Positions 6,790 to 15,330 of a stretch of DNA of 54,084 bases are shown one piece after another. This DNA comes from Pengzhenrongella frigida (lineage in GTDB: Bacteria > Actinomycetota > Actinomycetes > Actinomycetales > Cellulomonadaceae): NCBI RefSeq assembly GCF_004168625.1, contig NZ_SDWW01000031.1, positions 1 through 54,084 on the forward strand, given 5' to 3'. A program made the translations under genes and the position numbers. How positions within the stretch are numbered: position 1 is the stretch's first letter; each line of letters opens with the position of its first letter. The notes beneath the pieces are model-generated. The model had not been told where the DNA came from. It searched no databases and saw only the letters and a program-made list of their open reading frames with translations.

Positions 6790-8793
6790 TCAGTCGATCG
6801 GGGCCGCCGCGAGCGCGAACTGGCTGGCGTACAGCGCGGCGTAGGCCCCGTTCGCCGCGAGCAGGTCCGCATGCGTGCCCTGCTCGACGATCGCGCCGTG
6901 CTCCATCACGAGGATCACGTCCGCGTCGCGGATCGTGGACAGGCGGTGCGCGATGACGAACGACGTCCGTCCGGCGCGCAGCGCGGCCATGGCCTGCTGG
7001 ACCAGCACCTCGGTGCGCGTGTCGACCGAGCTCGTGGCCTCGTCCAGGACGAGGATCGCCGGGTCCGCCAGGAACGCCCGCGCGATGGTGAGCAGCTGCT
7101 TCTCCCCCGCGCTCACGTTCGCGCCCTCGTCGTCGAGCACGGTCGCGTACCCGTCCGGCAGCGTGCTCACCAGGCGGTCGACGTGCGTGGCGTGCGCCGC
7201 GGCGAGCATCTGCTCGCGGGTCGCGTCGGTCGCGCCGTAGGTGATGTTCTCCTCGATCGTGCCGCCGAACAGCCAGGTGTCCTGGAGCACCATGCCGATC
7301 TTCGAGCGCAGCGCGTCGCGGGTGAGGGTGGCGACGTCGATGCCGTCGAGGGTGATCCGGCCCGCGTCCACCTCGTAGAACCGCATCAGCAGGTTGACCA
7401 GGGTGGTCTTGCCGGCACCGGTCGGGCCGACGATGGCGACCGTCTGCCCCGGCTCCGCGACCAGCGAGAGGTGATCGATCAGGGGGCGGTCCTGCTCGTA
7501 GCGGAACGAGACGTCCTCGAACGCGACCCGCCCGCGGACGGGCACCGGCAGGATCGCCGGCACCTCGGGGTCCGGGCTCTGCTCGGTCGCGTCCAGCAGC
7601 TCGAAGACCCGCTCGGCCGAGGCGACCCCCGACTGGAGCAGGTTCATCATCGAGGCGATCTGGGTGATCGGCTGCGTGAACTGCCGCGAGTACTGGATGA
7701 AGGCCTGCACGTCGCCGAGGGTCATCGTCCCGGAGGCCACCTTCAGCCCGCCGACGACGGCCACGATCACGTAGTTGAGGTTGGCGACGAACCCCATCGC
7801 CGGCTGGATGATGCCCGAGATGAACTGCGCCTTGAAGCTCGCGGCGTACAGCTCGCCGTTGCGCTCGTGGAACGTGGCGATGGCCTGCTTCTGCCGGCCG
7901 AAGACCTTGACCAGCGCGTGCCCGGTGTACATCTCCTCGATGTGGGCGTTCAGCTTGCCGGTCCACGACCACTGCGCGACGAACTGCGGCTGGGAGCGCT
8001 TGGCGATGGCGACCGTGATGACGATCGACAGCGGCACCGTCACCAGCGCGACGAGGGCCAGCACCGGCGAGATCCAGAACATCATCACGATCACCCCGAT
8101 CACCGTCAGGACGGCGGTGATGAGCTGCGAGAGCGTCTGCTGCATCGTCTGGGCGATGTTGTCGATGTCGTTCGTGACCCGGGAGAGCACCTCCCCGCGC
8201 TGCTGACGGTCGAAGTACCGCAGCGGCACGCGCGACAGCTTGGCCTCGACGTCGGCGCGCAGCCGGAAGGTGGTGCGCTGCACGACACCGGTCGTGAACC
8301 GGCCCTGGAGCCAGCCGAACAGGAACGACCCCACGTAGATCGCCAGCACGGCGAGCAGCACCCGGCCGAGGCGGTCGAAGTCGATCCCGGCCCCGGGAAC
8401 CACGTCCATCCCGCCGAGCAGGTCCGCGAACGTGTCCTGGCCCTGCGCGCGGGCGGCGTCGATCGCCTCCTGCTGGGTGATCCCGGCCGGCAGCTGCCGG
8501 CCGATCACACCCTCGAAGATGATGTTCGTCGCCGTGCCGAGGATCTTCGGCCCGAGCACGACGAGGGCGACCGAGGCGACCGCGAGGCTCATGACGACGG
8601 CGATCTGGAGCCGCTCGGGGCGCAGCGCCCCGAGGAGCCGGCGACCCGACGCCCGGAAGTCCATCGACTTCTCGGCCGGCATGCCGCCGCCCATCATCGG
8701 ACCGTGCCGCATCCCGCGCGGTGGCCGTGGAGCCGGTTCGGTGTCGTCGTCGTGGACGTCGCTCACGTCTGCGTCCGTGCGCTCGTCGCTCAC
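6790..8793 (-). CDS. ABC exporter half-transporter with canonical catalytic Glu (heterodimer subunit 2)
   Basis: 667 residues from GTG 8793, which overlaps the stop of the upstream subunit gene by 4 bp. A ~60-residue hydrophilic Gly/Met-rich N-terminus precedes a six-helix ABC exporter membrane domain with an inserted loop (QLPAGITQQEAIDAA) after helix 1. The nucleotide domain begins near residue 410. Walker A is GPTGAGKTT (~454), the signature is altered to VSAGEKQ (~557), and Walker B is ILVLDEATSSVD with the catalytic Glu present. It pairs with the product of 8790-10541 as an MRP-like/TM287-288-like heterodimeric exporter of lipids, peptides or drugs. The substrate is not deducible. Confidence 0.9.
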   Translation of the reverse strand: MSDERTDADVSDVHDDDTEPAPRPPRGMRHGPMMGGGMPAEKSMDFRASGRRLLGALRPERLQIAVVMSLAVASVALVVLGPKILGTATNIIFEGVIGRQLPAGITQQEAIDAARAQGQDTFADLLGGMDVVPGAGIDFDRLGRVLLAVLAIYVGSFLFGWLQGRFTTGVVQRTTFRLRADVEAKLSRVPLRYFDRQQRGEVLSRVTNDIDNIAQTMQQTLSQLITAVLTVIGVIVMMFWISPVLALVALVTVPLSIVITVAIAKRSQPQFVAQWSWTGKLNAHIEEMYTGHALVKVFGRQKQAIATFHERNGELYAASFKAQFISGIIQPAMGFVANLNYVIVAVVGGLKVASGTMTLGDVQAFIQYSRQFTQPITQIASMMNLLQSGVASAERVFELLDATEQSPDPEVPAILPVPVRGRVAFEDVSFRYEQDRPLIDHLSLVAEPGQTVAIVGPTGAGKTTLVNLLMRFYEVDAGRITLDGIDVATLTRDALRSKIGMVLQDTWLFGGTIEENITYGATDATREQMLAAAHATHVDRLVSTLPDGYATVLDDEGANVSAGEKQLLTIARAFLADPAILVLDEATSSVDTRTEVLVQQAMAALRAGRTSFVIAHRLSTIRDADVILVMEHGAIVEQGTHADLLAANGAYAALYASQFALAAAPID

Positions 8794-10541
8794 GCCGCCT
8801 CCTCCTCGGTCACCTGGGACAGGACGATCTCGCGATAGGTCGCGGACGTGGCCATCAGCTCGGGATGCGTCCCGACGCCGACGACGGCGCCGTCGTCGAG
8901 CACGATGATCTGGTCGGCCTGGCGGATCGTCGAGACCCGTTGGGCGACGATCACGACGGTGGCGTCCCGCGTCTCGGGGACGAGCGCGGCCCGCAGCGCG
9001 GCGTCCGTGGCGAAGTCGAGGGCGGAGAACGAGTCGTCGAACAGGTAGATCGATGGTCGTTTCACGAGCGCCCGGGCGATGGCCAGGCGCTGACGCTGCC
9101 CGCCGGACACGTTCGCGCCGCCCTGCGAGATGCGCCCGTCGAGGCCGTCGGGCATGGCCTCGACGAACTCCCGCGCCTGCGCGACGTCGAGCGCGTGCCA
9201 CAGCTCGGCGTCGGTCGCGTCGGGTTTGCCGTAGCGCAGGTTCGACGCGACGGTCCCGCTGAACAGGAACGGCTTCTGCGGCACCAGCCCGATCAGCGCC
9301 CACAGGTCGTCCGGCTCGAGGTCGCGCACGTCGATGCCGTCGACGAGCACGGTGCCACCCGTGACGTCGAAAAGGCGTGGCACGAGGCTGAGCAGCGTCG
9401 TCTTGCCGGACCCCGTCGACCCGATGATCGCCGTGGTCTGCCCCGGCCGGGCCGTGAGGCTCAGGTCGCGCAGCACCGGCGACTGCGCGCCCGGGTAGCG
9501 GAACTCGGCGCTGCGCAGCTCGAGCTGTCCGCGCGGCTCGCCCGGGCCGGGCAGCGACTCCGCCGGCACCGGGTGGGCCGGGCGGCGCACGGTCGGCTCG
9601 GTGTCGAGCACCTCGACGATCCGTTCGGCGGAGACCACGGCGCGGGGCACCATCACGAACATCATCGTGGCGATCATCACGGCCATGAGGATGTACATGA
9701 TGTACATGAGGAAGGCCGTGAGCGCCCCGATCGTCATCTGACCGGTGTCGATGCGCTGGCCGCCGAACCACATCACGGCCACGCTGGACGCGTTCATCAC
9801 GAGCATCACGGTCGGGAACATGAGCGCCATCAGCTTGCCGACCCGCACCGAGGTGTCGTACAGCGCCGAGTTGGCCACTCCGAACCGCTCGGACTCGCGC
9901 CGCTCGCGCACGAACGAGCGGATCACCCGGATCCCGGTGATCTGCTCGCGCAGCACCGCGTTGATCTTGTCGATCCGCTTCTGCATGGCCCGGAAGTACG
10001 GGATCATCCGGCTCACGATCAGGCCGACGGCGATGCCGAGCACCGGGACGACGACCAGGAGCAGCCGGGACAGCGCGACGTCCTCGCGCAGCGCCATCAC
10101 GACGCCACCGACCAGCATGATCGGCGCCATCACCATCATCGTGAACGTCAGCAGCACGACCATCTGCACCTGCTGGACGTCGTTCGTGGTGCGGGTGATC
10201 AGCGACGGCGCCCCGAAGTGGCCGACCTCCTGGGCGGAGAAGTCCTGGACGCGGGTGAACAGGCCCTCGCGCACGTCCCGCCCGAACGCCATCGCGACCT
10301 TGGCCCCGAAGTACACCGCCGCGATCGCGGTCAGGACCTGCAGCAGGCTGACCGCGAGCATCCAGCTGCCGGTGCGCAGGATGTACCCCGTGTCGCCCAC
10401 CGCGATGCCCTGGTCGACGATGTTCGCGTTGAGGCTGGGCAGATAGAGCGTCGCGAGCGTCTGGATGAGCTGCAGCACGAGAACCGCTGCGATGGGCGCG
10501 GTGTAGGGGCGCAGGTATCCGCGCAGCAACCGGATCAGCAC
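8790..10541 (-). CDS. ABC exporter half-transporter with degenerate Walker B (heterodimer subunit 1)
   Basis: 583 residues from GTG 10541, with GGGAG six bases upstream. Six membrane helices (LIRLLRGYLRPYTAPIAAVL onward) are followed by a nucleotide domain with Walker A GSTGSGKTT, canonical signature NVSGGQRQ, and Walker B SIYLFDDSFSALD, where Asp replaces the catalytic Glu. In heterodimeric exporters one subunit typically carries this E-to-D change, and the partner's signature is altered. The neighbouring gene shows exactly that (VSAGEKQ), so the two together give one competent and one degenerate ATP site. Translationally coupled to 6790-8793. Confidence 0.92.
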   Translation of the reverse strand: MLIRLLRGYLRPYTAPIAAVLVLQLIQTLATLYLPSLNANIVDQGIAVGDTGYILRTGSWMLAVSLLQVLTAIAAVYFGAKVAMAFGRDVREGLFTRVQDFSAQEVGHFGAPSLITRTTNDVQQVQMVVLLTFTMMVMAPIMLVGGVVMALREDVALSRLLLVVVPVLGIAVGLIVSRMIPYFRAMQKRIDKINAVLREQITGIRVIRSFVRERRESERFGVANSALYDTSVRVGKLMALMFPTVMLVMNASSVAVMWFGGQRIDTGQMTIGALTAFLMYIMYILMAVMIATMMFVMVPRAVVSAERIVEVLDTEPTVRRPAHPVPAESLPGPGEPRGQLELRSAEFRYPGAQSPVLRDLSLTARPGQTTAIIGSTGSGKTTLLSLVPRLFDVTGGTVLVDGIDVRDLEPDDLWALIGLVPQKPFLFSGTVASNLRYGKPDATDAELWHALDVAQAREFVEAMPDGLDGRISQGGANVSGGQRQRLAIARALVKRPSIYLFDDSFSALDFATDAALRAALVPETRDATVVIVAQRVSTIRQADQIIVLDDGAVVGVGTHPELMATSATYREIVLSQVTEEEAA

Positions 10542-10590
10542 GAAATCTCCCGAGGGTCGCGCAGTGACGGGAAGGGTGCGCGAACACGAT

Positions 10591-10655
10591 GCAGCCTGCC
10601 ACCACCCGGCGGCAGGCAGCGCATCTCGCCCTGGGCTTTCCTCAGGGCGAGATGC
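10591..10655 (-). terminator. two tandem hairpins between the SPFH gene and the ABC exporter
   Basis: GCATCTCGCCCTG (10621-10633) pairs perfectly with CAGGGCGAGATGC (10643-10655) around a nine-base loop. A second stem, GCCTGCC (10594-10600) with GGCAGGC (10611-10617), follows immediately on the minus strand. They sit 19 bases past the SPFH stop and ~50 bases before the exporter start, so the first is a likely terminator or attenuator separating the two units. No U-run is present. Confidence 0.6.
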
Positions 10656-10673
10656 GTCGTGCGGGGTTCCGGG

Positions 10674-11780
10674 CTAGGGCTTCTGCCCCGCCTCGGCGTC
10701 CGGGTCGAACGGGAACCCGCTGAGCGTCCCGGCGCTCGTGGCGTCGGCCGTCGCGGCCTGGGACTCCCGGCGCGCCTCGGCGAGAGCCACGGCGGGGTCG
10801 GTCAGCGCGGTCGGCGGCAGCTCGCCCGCGAGCGGGGACCAGCCGGGCGGACGGACGGGCTCGGCACCTTCGGCCGGTGCCTCCATCGCGCCCGCGAACC
10901 CCTTGGTGAACTGGCTGAGTGCGCCGGTGAGCTCGGACGGGATGATCCAGACCTTGTTGGCCTGGCTGTTCGCGATCTTCGGCAGCATCTGCAGGTACTG
11001 GTACGCGAGCAGCTTGGGGTCGGGGTCGCCACGGTGCACGGCGTCGAAGACCTGGAGGATCGCGCGGGCCTCGCCCTCGGCCGTGAGGATCGCCGCCTGG
11101 GCGGAGCCCTCGGCCCGCAGGATCGCCCCCTGCTTGTCCCCCTCGGCCGTGAGGATCTGGGACTGCTTGACCCCTTCGGCCGTGAGGATCGCGGCGCGCC
11201 GGTCGCGCTCGGCGCGCATCTGCATCTCCATCGAACCCTGGATGCTCTGCGGCGGATCGATGGACTTGAGCTCGACGCGGTTCACGCGGATCCCCCATCG
11301 TCCGGTCGCCTCGTCGAGCACCCCGCGCAGCTGACCGTTGATCTGGTCGCGGCTGGTCAGGGTCTGCTCGAGGTCCATGGACCCGATCACGTTACGCAAG
11401 GTGGTGACGGTGATCTGCTCGATGCCGAGGAGGTAGTTGGCGATCTCGTAGACCGCGGACTTGGGGTCGATGACCTGGAAGTAGATCACCGTGTCGATGC
11501 TCACCACGAGGTTGTCGGAGGTGATCACGGGCTGCGGGGGGAACGAGACGACCTGCTCGCGCAGGTCGACCCCGGCCCGCACCCGGTCGACGAACGGGAT
11601 CAGCAGGTGCAGCCCCGGCTCGAGCGTGCGCGAGTACCGACCGAGCCGCTCGATGACGAGCGCGGTCGCCTGCGGCACGATCCGGACGGCCCGGACGATC
11701 GCGACGAACACGAAGATGAGGAACAGACCCAGGACGAGATAGCCGGCAATGGTCCCGAGGTCGACCGGACTGTCATTCAT
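10674..11780 (-). CDS. SPFH/Band 7 (stomatin-like) membrane protein
   Basis: 368 residues. One N-terminal membrane anchor (LVLGLFLIFVFVAIVRAV, ~15-33) is followed by the SPFH domain (VPQATALVIERLGRYSRTLEPGLH to about residue 185). Then comes an Ala/Glu-rich helix with a repeated AAILTAEGxKQ pattern (about 190-245), and a Pro/Ala-rich tail from ~300. These proteins form membrane microdomain scaffolds. The ATG at 11780 overlaps the stop of the NfeD gene by 4 bp; NfeD-SPFH pairing is the usual bacterial arrangement and implies a shared complex. Confidence 0.92.
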   Translation of the reverse strand: MNDSPVDLGTIAGYLVLGLFLIFVFVAIVRAVRIVPQATALVIERLGRYSRTLEPGLHLLIPFVDRVRAGVDLREQVVSFPPQPVITSDNLVVSIDTVIYFQVIDPKSAVYEIANYLLGIEQITVTTLRNVIGSMDLEQTLTSRDQINGQLRGVLDEATGRWGIRVNRVELKSIDPPQSIQGSMEMQMRAERDRRAAILTAEGVKQSQILTAEGDKQGAILRAEGSAQAAILTAEGEARAILQVFDAVHRGDPDPKLLAYQYLQMLPKIANSQANKVWIIPSELTGALSQFTKGFAGAMEAPAEGAEPVRPPGWSPLAGELPPTALTDPAVALAEARRESQAATADATSAGTLSGFPFDPDAEAGQKP

Positions 11781-12268
11781 GCGTTCTCCTTGTGCTCAGG
11801 AAAGCCGGGTTCTGCGGGTGGCGCGAGGTGCATCGGCGGCACGGAGCCGTCCACGATGGCGGTGGCACCGTCGAGGCGGACGACCCGCACCTCGGCGCCC
11901 ACGGGGAAGGCGAGCCCGTCGCGGGCGGTCCGGGCGGACCAGACCTCGCCTGTGAGCTTGATGCGCCCACCGGCCGGGCCGACGTCGGCCACCACCGTGG
12001 CGACCCGTCCGACCTGGGCTGCGGCGTTGGTCTCGACGAGGGGCATGCGGCCCCGCAGCCGGCGCAGCAGCCAGGGGCGCAGGGCGAACAGCAGCAGCCC
12101 GGACACGACGGCGAAGGTGACGAACTGCACGCCGACCGGTGCCCCGAGCGCGTTGGCGAGCGCGGCCGCGAGCGCCCCGCCCGCGAACATGACGAGCACC
12201 AGGTTCACCGAGACGACCTCGACCACGATGAACAGCAGCGCGGCGCCGACCCACCAAAGCACGTCCAT
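11777..12268 (-). CDS. NfeD family membrane protein
   Basis: 163 residues from ATG 12268 (MDVLWWVGAALLFIVVEVV), chosen because GGGGAG lies about eight bases upstream; the open frame extends further but without support. Three or four membrane segments occupy residues ~4-75. A soluble OB-fold follows: VGRVATVVADVGPAGGRIKLTGEVWSARTA, cut here only for description, contains the NfeD C-terminal Gly-rich strand pattern. It lacks the ClpP-like protease domain of long NfeD forms. Paired with the SPFH gene downstream. Confidence 0.88.
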   Translation of the reverse strand: MDVLWWVGAALLFIVVEVVSVNLVLVMFAGGALAAALANALGAPVGVQFVTFAVVSGLLLFALRPWLLRRLRGRMPLVETNAAAQVGRVATVVADVGPAGGRIKLTGEVWSARTARDGLAFPVGAEVRVVRLDGATAIVDGSVPPMHLAPPAEPGFPEHKENA

Positions 12269-12364
12269 CACGAACTCCCCTCGCTGGACCAACCGCGGAA
12301 CCGACAAATACCCTCTGACGAGGCCTTACGTACCAATCCTAGGTGCCTGTCCGGCGGGCGTGAC

Positions 12365-13150
12365 CTATCTCGTCGCGCGCGCCGACCAGCGATCCGCGGA
12401 CTGCTCCACCACGAGGTCGAGCCCGAAGGCACCGGTCAGGTTCTGGGCGGTGAGGACCTCCGCGATGGGGCCGGCCGCGTGCACGTGCCCGTCGGTGAGC
12501 AGCAGCACGTGCGTGAACCCCGGCGGGATCTCCTCGACGTGATGGGTGACGAGCACCAGGACGGGCGAGCGTCGATCCCGCGCGAGCTCGGCGAGAGCGG
12601 CCACCAGCTCCTCGCGTCCGCCCAGGTCGAGGCCCGCGGCGGGCTCGTCCAGGAGCAGCAGCTCCGGATCGGTCATGAGGGCCCGCGCGATCTGCGCCCG
12701 CTTGCGCTCGCCCTCACTGAGGGTGCCGAACGAGCGATCCGCGAGCCCGTCCACCCCGAAGGCCGACATCAGGTCGTGGGCACGCGCCTGGTCGAGGTCC
12801 TCGTAGCTCTCCCGCCACCGACCGGTCACGCCGTAGGCGGCGGTGAGCACGACGTCCCGCACGGTCTCCGACGCGGGGATGCGGTCCGCGAGCGCCGAGC
12901 TCGCCAGCCCGATGCGCGGCCGGAGCTCGAACACGTCGACCCGGCCCAGCCGCTCGCCGAGCAGCTCCGCGACGCCGGACGACGGGTGCATCCGGCCGGC
13001 CGCGATCTGCAGGAGCGTCGTCTTGCCCGCGCCGTTGCGGCCGAGCACGACCCAGCGTTCACCCTCCCGGACCTGCCAGCTCACCGAGTCGAGGATCGTC
13101 TTGGTCCCCCGACGGATGGACACGTCCTGCAGGTCGAGCACCACGTTCAT
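12365..13150 (-). CDS. stand-alone ABC ATPase, substrate unknown
   Basis: 261 residues from ATG 13150. All ABC motifs are intact: Walker A GRNGAGKTT, Q-loop region, signature LSEGERKR, Walker B LLLLDEPAAGLD, and switch His in VTHHVEEIP. No permease gene lies nearby, and the sequence resembles single-domain ABC ATPases of the ModF/iron-siderophore-like group; assignment to a transporter is not possible. TAGGGT lies eight bases before the ATG with no Shine-Dalgarno, suggesting a leaderless message divergent from the unknown gene at 13192. Confidence 0.82.
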   Translation of the reverse strand: MNVVLDLQDVSIRRGTKTILDSVSWQVREGERWVVLGRNGAGKTTLLQIAAGRMHPSSGVAELLGERLGRVDVFELRPRIGLASSALADRIPASETVRDVVLTAAYGVTGRWRESYEDLDQARAHDLMSAFGVDGLADRSFGTLSEGERKRAQIARALMTDPELLLLDEPAAGLDLGGREELVAALAELARDRRSPVLVLVTHHVEEIPPGFTHVLLLTDGHVHAAGPIAEVLTAQNLTGAFGLDLVVEQSADRWSARATR

Positions 13151-13158
13151 GGTGAGCG

Positions 13159-13184
13159 ACCCTAGCCTGCGCAGCACGTAGGTT
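13159..13184. promoter_or_regulatory. divergent leaderless promoters (-10 elements)
   Basis: On the minus strand TAGGGT (13164-13159) lies eight bases before ATG 13150. On the plus strand TAGGTT (13179-13184) lies seven bases before GTG 13192. Only 41 bases separate the two start codons, so the two promoters must overlap on their upstream sides and may interfere with each other. Confidence 0.5.
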
Positions 13185-13191
13185 GGACGGC

Positions 13192-13986
13192 GTGGAGGAA
13201 TCGGCACCGCTGTTCGACCTGCCCCGATCCGTGCTGCTCGCGCTCTGGGTCCAGCACGTGCCCGTGGGTTCCGCCCCGCTGCAGCAGGCCGTCGACGCCG
13301 TCCAGGGTGACGACGAGCCCCACACGATCGAACCCGCCGACGACGTCACCGTGCCGGGCGACCGGCTCGCGGACCTGTTCGCGTCCTGGGCGAGCGGTCC
13401 GCGCGAGGTGGCCGCCCTGCTGCCGGCGCCGGGCGACCTGGCCGGGGTCCCGGCCGCGATCAGCGCGCTGGCCGTCGAGGCGGGCGAGTGCGTCCTGGTC
13501 CGCACACGGGAGGGCGCCTTCGCGGCAGTCCCGCAGATCGAGGAGTTCGGGAGCGCGCTCGAGCCGGGGCATCTGGTGTCCTGGGAGGTCCGGCGCATCC
13601 CCGAGTGGCGCACCGCGCTCCTCGGCACGGTCGGCTCCCTGGCCGACTCGGAGCGCGACCTGCGGGGAGCCCTCGTGGCGGCGACCGAGGCGCTCGCCTC
13701 CCTCGACGTGGCGCGCTGGCGCCCCGACGCTGCCAACGCCATCGCCGCCCTGCGCGCCGACGCCGATCCGGGCTGGCTCGTTCCGCCGGGGCTCGACGGA
13801 CGGCGGCTACGGGTCCTGGTCTCGGCGGCCCGCCTGCGGGCGATCGTCGATCTTGCGACGGCCGACGACGGCGGCGCGGTCAACCTGTGGCAGGCCGACC
13901 AGCGGTCCACGGCGCTGCGCGAGGTCGACCGCGCCGCGCGCCGCGCGATGTGCGCGGCCACGACGCAGGTCGACCGAGGGGCCTGA
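13192..13986 (+). CDS. conserved-type hypothetical protein, function unknown
   Basis: 264 residues from GTG 13192; a TTG nine bases earlier is possible, but the -10-like TAGGTT seven bases before GTG fits leaderless translation there. Soluble, no signal peptide or membrane segment, acidic. It has an all-alpha look in the C-terminal half (DVARWRPDAANAIAALRADA, ADQRSTALREVDRAARRAMC). I recognise no catalytic motif. The codon usage is strongly GC3-biased like the neighbours, so it is a real gene. It is divergent from the stand-alone ABC ATPase and convergent with glgA. Confidence 0.7.
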   Translation: MEESAPLFDLPRSVLLALWVQHVPVGSAPLQQAVDAVQGDDEPHTIEPADDVTVPGDRLADLFASWASGPREVAALLPAPGDLAGVPAAISALAVEAGECVLVRTREGAFAAVPQIEEFGSALEPGHLVSWEVRRIPEWRTALLGTVGSLADSERDLRGALVAATEALASLDVARWRPDAANAIAALRADADPGWLVPPGLDGRRLRVLVSAARLRAIVDLATADDGGAVNLWQADQRSTALREVDRAARRAMCAATTQVDRGA

Positions 13987-14029
13987 CGAGCTCCCTCTCC
14001 GGCGAGCTCACTGACCAGCGAGCACCGTC

Positions 14030-15247
14030 CTATCCGGCGAGCACCGTGCGGTAGACGGCCAGCGTGCGCTCCGCGATGGCATCCCACGCGAAGTGGTCCT
14101 CGACCCGGGTGCGCGCGGCGACGCCCATGGCTGCCGCCCGGACCGGATCCCCGGCGAGCTCCGTCAGGGACGCCGCGAGGTCGGCCACGAACGCCTCGGG
14201 GTCGAGCGGTGTGCCCGTCCCGTCCTGGGCCTGCGCGATCGGCACCAGCAGGCCGGTCACGCCGTCCGCGACGACCTCCGGGATGCCGCCGGTCGCGGTG
14301 CCCACGACCGGCAGGCCGACGGCCATGGCCTCGAGGTTGACGATGCCGAGCGGTTCATAGATGGACGGGCACGCGAACACGGTCGCGCTGGCGAGCACCG
14401 CCACGAGCTCGTGGCGCGGCAGCATCTGGGAGATCCACACGACGCCGTCACGCTTGGCCGCGAGCGCCGCCACGAGGCCCTCGACCTCGGCCGCGATCTC
14501 CGGGGTGTCCGGGGCGCCCGCGCACAGGATGACCTGGACGTCGGCGGGCAGCCGCTCGGCCGCCCGCAGGAAGTAGGGCAGCCCCTTCTGGCGCGTGATC
14601 CGGCCGACGAACACGACCGCCGGACGGTCAGGGTCGATCCCGAGGCCGCGCACGATCGCGTCGGCGGCGGCCAGCGCCTCGTCGTCCGCGGGACGCTTCC
14701 AGCCAGCCAGGTCGATGCCGTTGTGCACCACGTGCACCCGGGCGGGGTCGACCTGGGGGTAGCACCGCAAGATGTCGGCGCGCATGCCCGCGCTCACCGC
14801 GATGATGCCGGCGGCACCCTCGTAGGCGGTCCGCTCGGCCCAGCCGGACAACGCGTACCCGCCGCCCAGCTGCTCGGCCTTCCACGGCCGCAACGGCTCG
14901 AGGCTGTGCGCGGACAGGATGTGCGGCACGCCGTGCAGGAGGCTCGCGAGGTGGCCGGCGAGGTTCGCGTACCAGGTGTGGGAGTGCACCAGGTCGGCGC
15001 CCGCCACGTCGTTGGCCATCGCCAGGTCGACGCCGAAGGTCGCGAGGGCCGCGTTGGCCGAGGCGAGCTCGGCCGGGACCGCGTACCCGGTCACCCCCGC
15101 CTCGGCCTCGGGCCCGCGGGGCCCGTCGAAGCAGCGGACGCGCACGTCGATGCTGCGTCGCAGGACGGCCGACAGCTCGGCGACGTGCACACCGGCCCCG
15201 CCGTAGACGAAGGGCGGGTACTCACGTGTCAACAGATCTACTCTCAC
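14030..15247 (-). CDS. glgA: glycogen synthase, actinobacterial GlgA/GlgM type (GT4-like fold)
   Basis: 405 residues from GTG 15247. The N-terminus VDLLTREYPPFVYGGAGVHV contains the Gly-rich nucleotide-sugar binding loop. The C-terminal domain has FVGRITRQKGLPYFLRA and the donor-site E-x7-E in CPSIYEPLGIVNLEAMAVG. It transfers glucose from ADP-glucose to an alpha-1,4-glucan or to make maltose-1-phosphate, as in mycobacterial GlgM. Divergent from glgC, which makes ADP-glucose. The start has no Shine-Dalgarno but has TAGCGT seven bases upstream, consistent with a leaderless transcript. Confidence 0.92.
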   Translation of the reverse strand: MRVDLLTREYPPFVYGGAGVHVAELSAVLRRSIDVRVRCFDGPRGPEAEAGVTGYAVPAELASANAALATFGVDLAMANDVAGADLVHSHTWYANLAGHLASLLHGVPHILSAHSLEPLRPWKAEQLGGGYALSGWAERTAYEGAAGIIAVSAGMRADILRCYPQVDPARVHVVHNGIDLAGWKRPADDEALAAADAIVRGLGIDPDRPAVVFVGRITRQKGLPYFLRAAERLPADVQVILCAGAPDTPEIAAEVEGLVAALAAKRDGVVWISQMLPRHELVAVLASATVFACPSIYEPLGIVNLEAMAVGLPVVGTATGGIPEVVADGVTGLLVPIAQAQDGTGTPLDPEAFVADLAASLTELAGDPVRAAAMGVAARTRVEDHFAWDAIAERTLAVYRTVLAG

Positions 15248-15270
15248 GCGCGACACGCTAGCGCGACACG
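15248..15270. repeat. 10-bp direct repeat overlapping the glgA promoter
   Basis: GCGCGACACG occurs at 15248-15257 and 15261-15270, a 13-bp period. The -10 element of glgA (TAGCGT, minus strand 15260-15255) lies in the spacer and the first copy. It could be a regulator site or a chance duplication. Confidence 0.5.
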
Positions 15271-15318
15271 AACCGTGCTGCTGACAGCGATGGTTGGCGG
15301 CTCGCCCGCTTGCGGGCC

Positions 15319-15324
15319 TAGGGT
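15319..15324 (+). promoter_or_regulatory. glgC -10 element, leaderless
   Basis: TAGGGT ends six bases before the glgC ATG with no ribosome site in between. TTGGCG at 15294-15299 could be the -35 with a 19-base spacer. Confidence 0.55.
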
Positions 15325-15330
15325 CAACCC

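Noticed and set aside
6790-10605. A single 1271-residue fused open frame over both ABC exporter genes
   Set aside because: The upstream half of that frame is an out-of-frame shadow of 8790-10541; the real downstream gene starts at GTG 8793 with a 4-bp overlap.
8721-12542. A plus-strand open frame of over 1200 residues antisense to the ABC and SPFH genes
   Set aside because: It mirrors the GC3 bias of minus-strand genes; the product is Arg/His/Asp-rich with no family resemblance.
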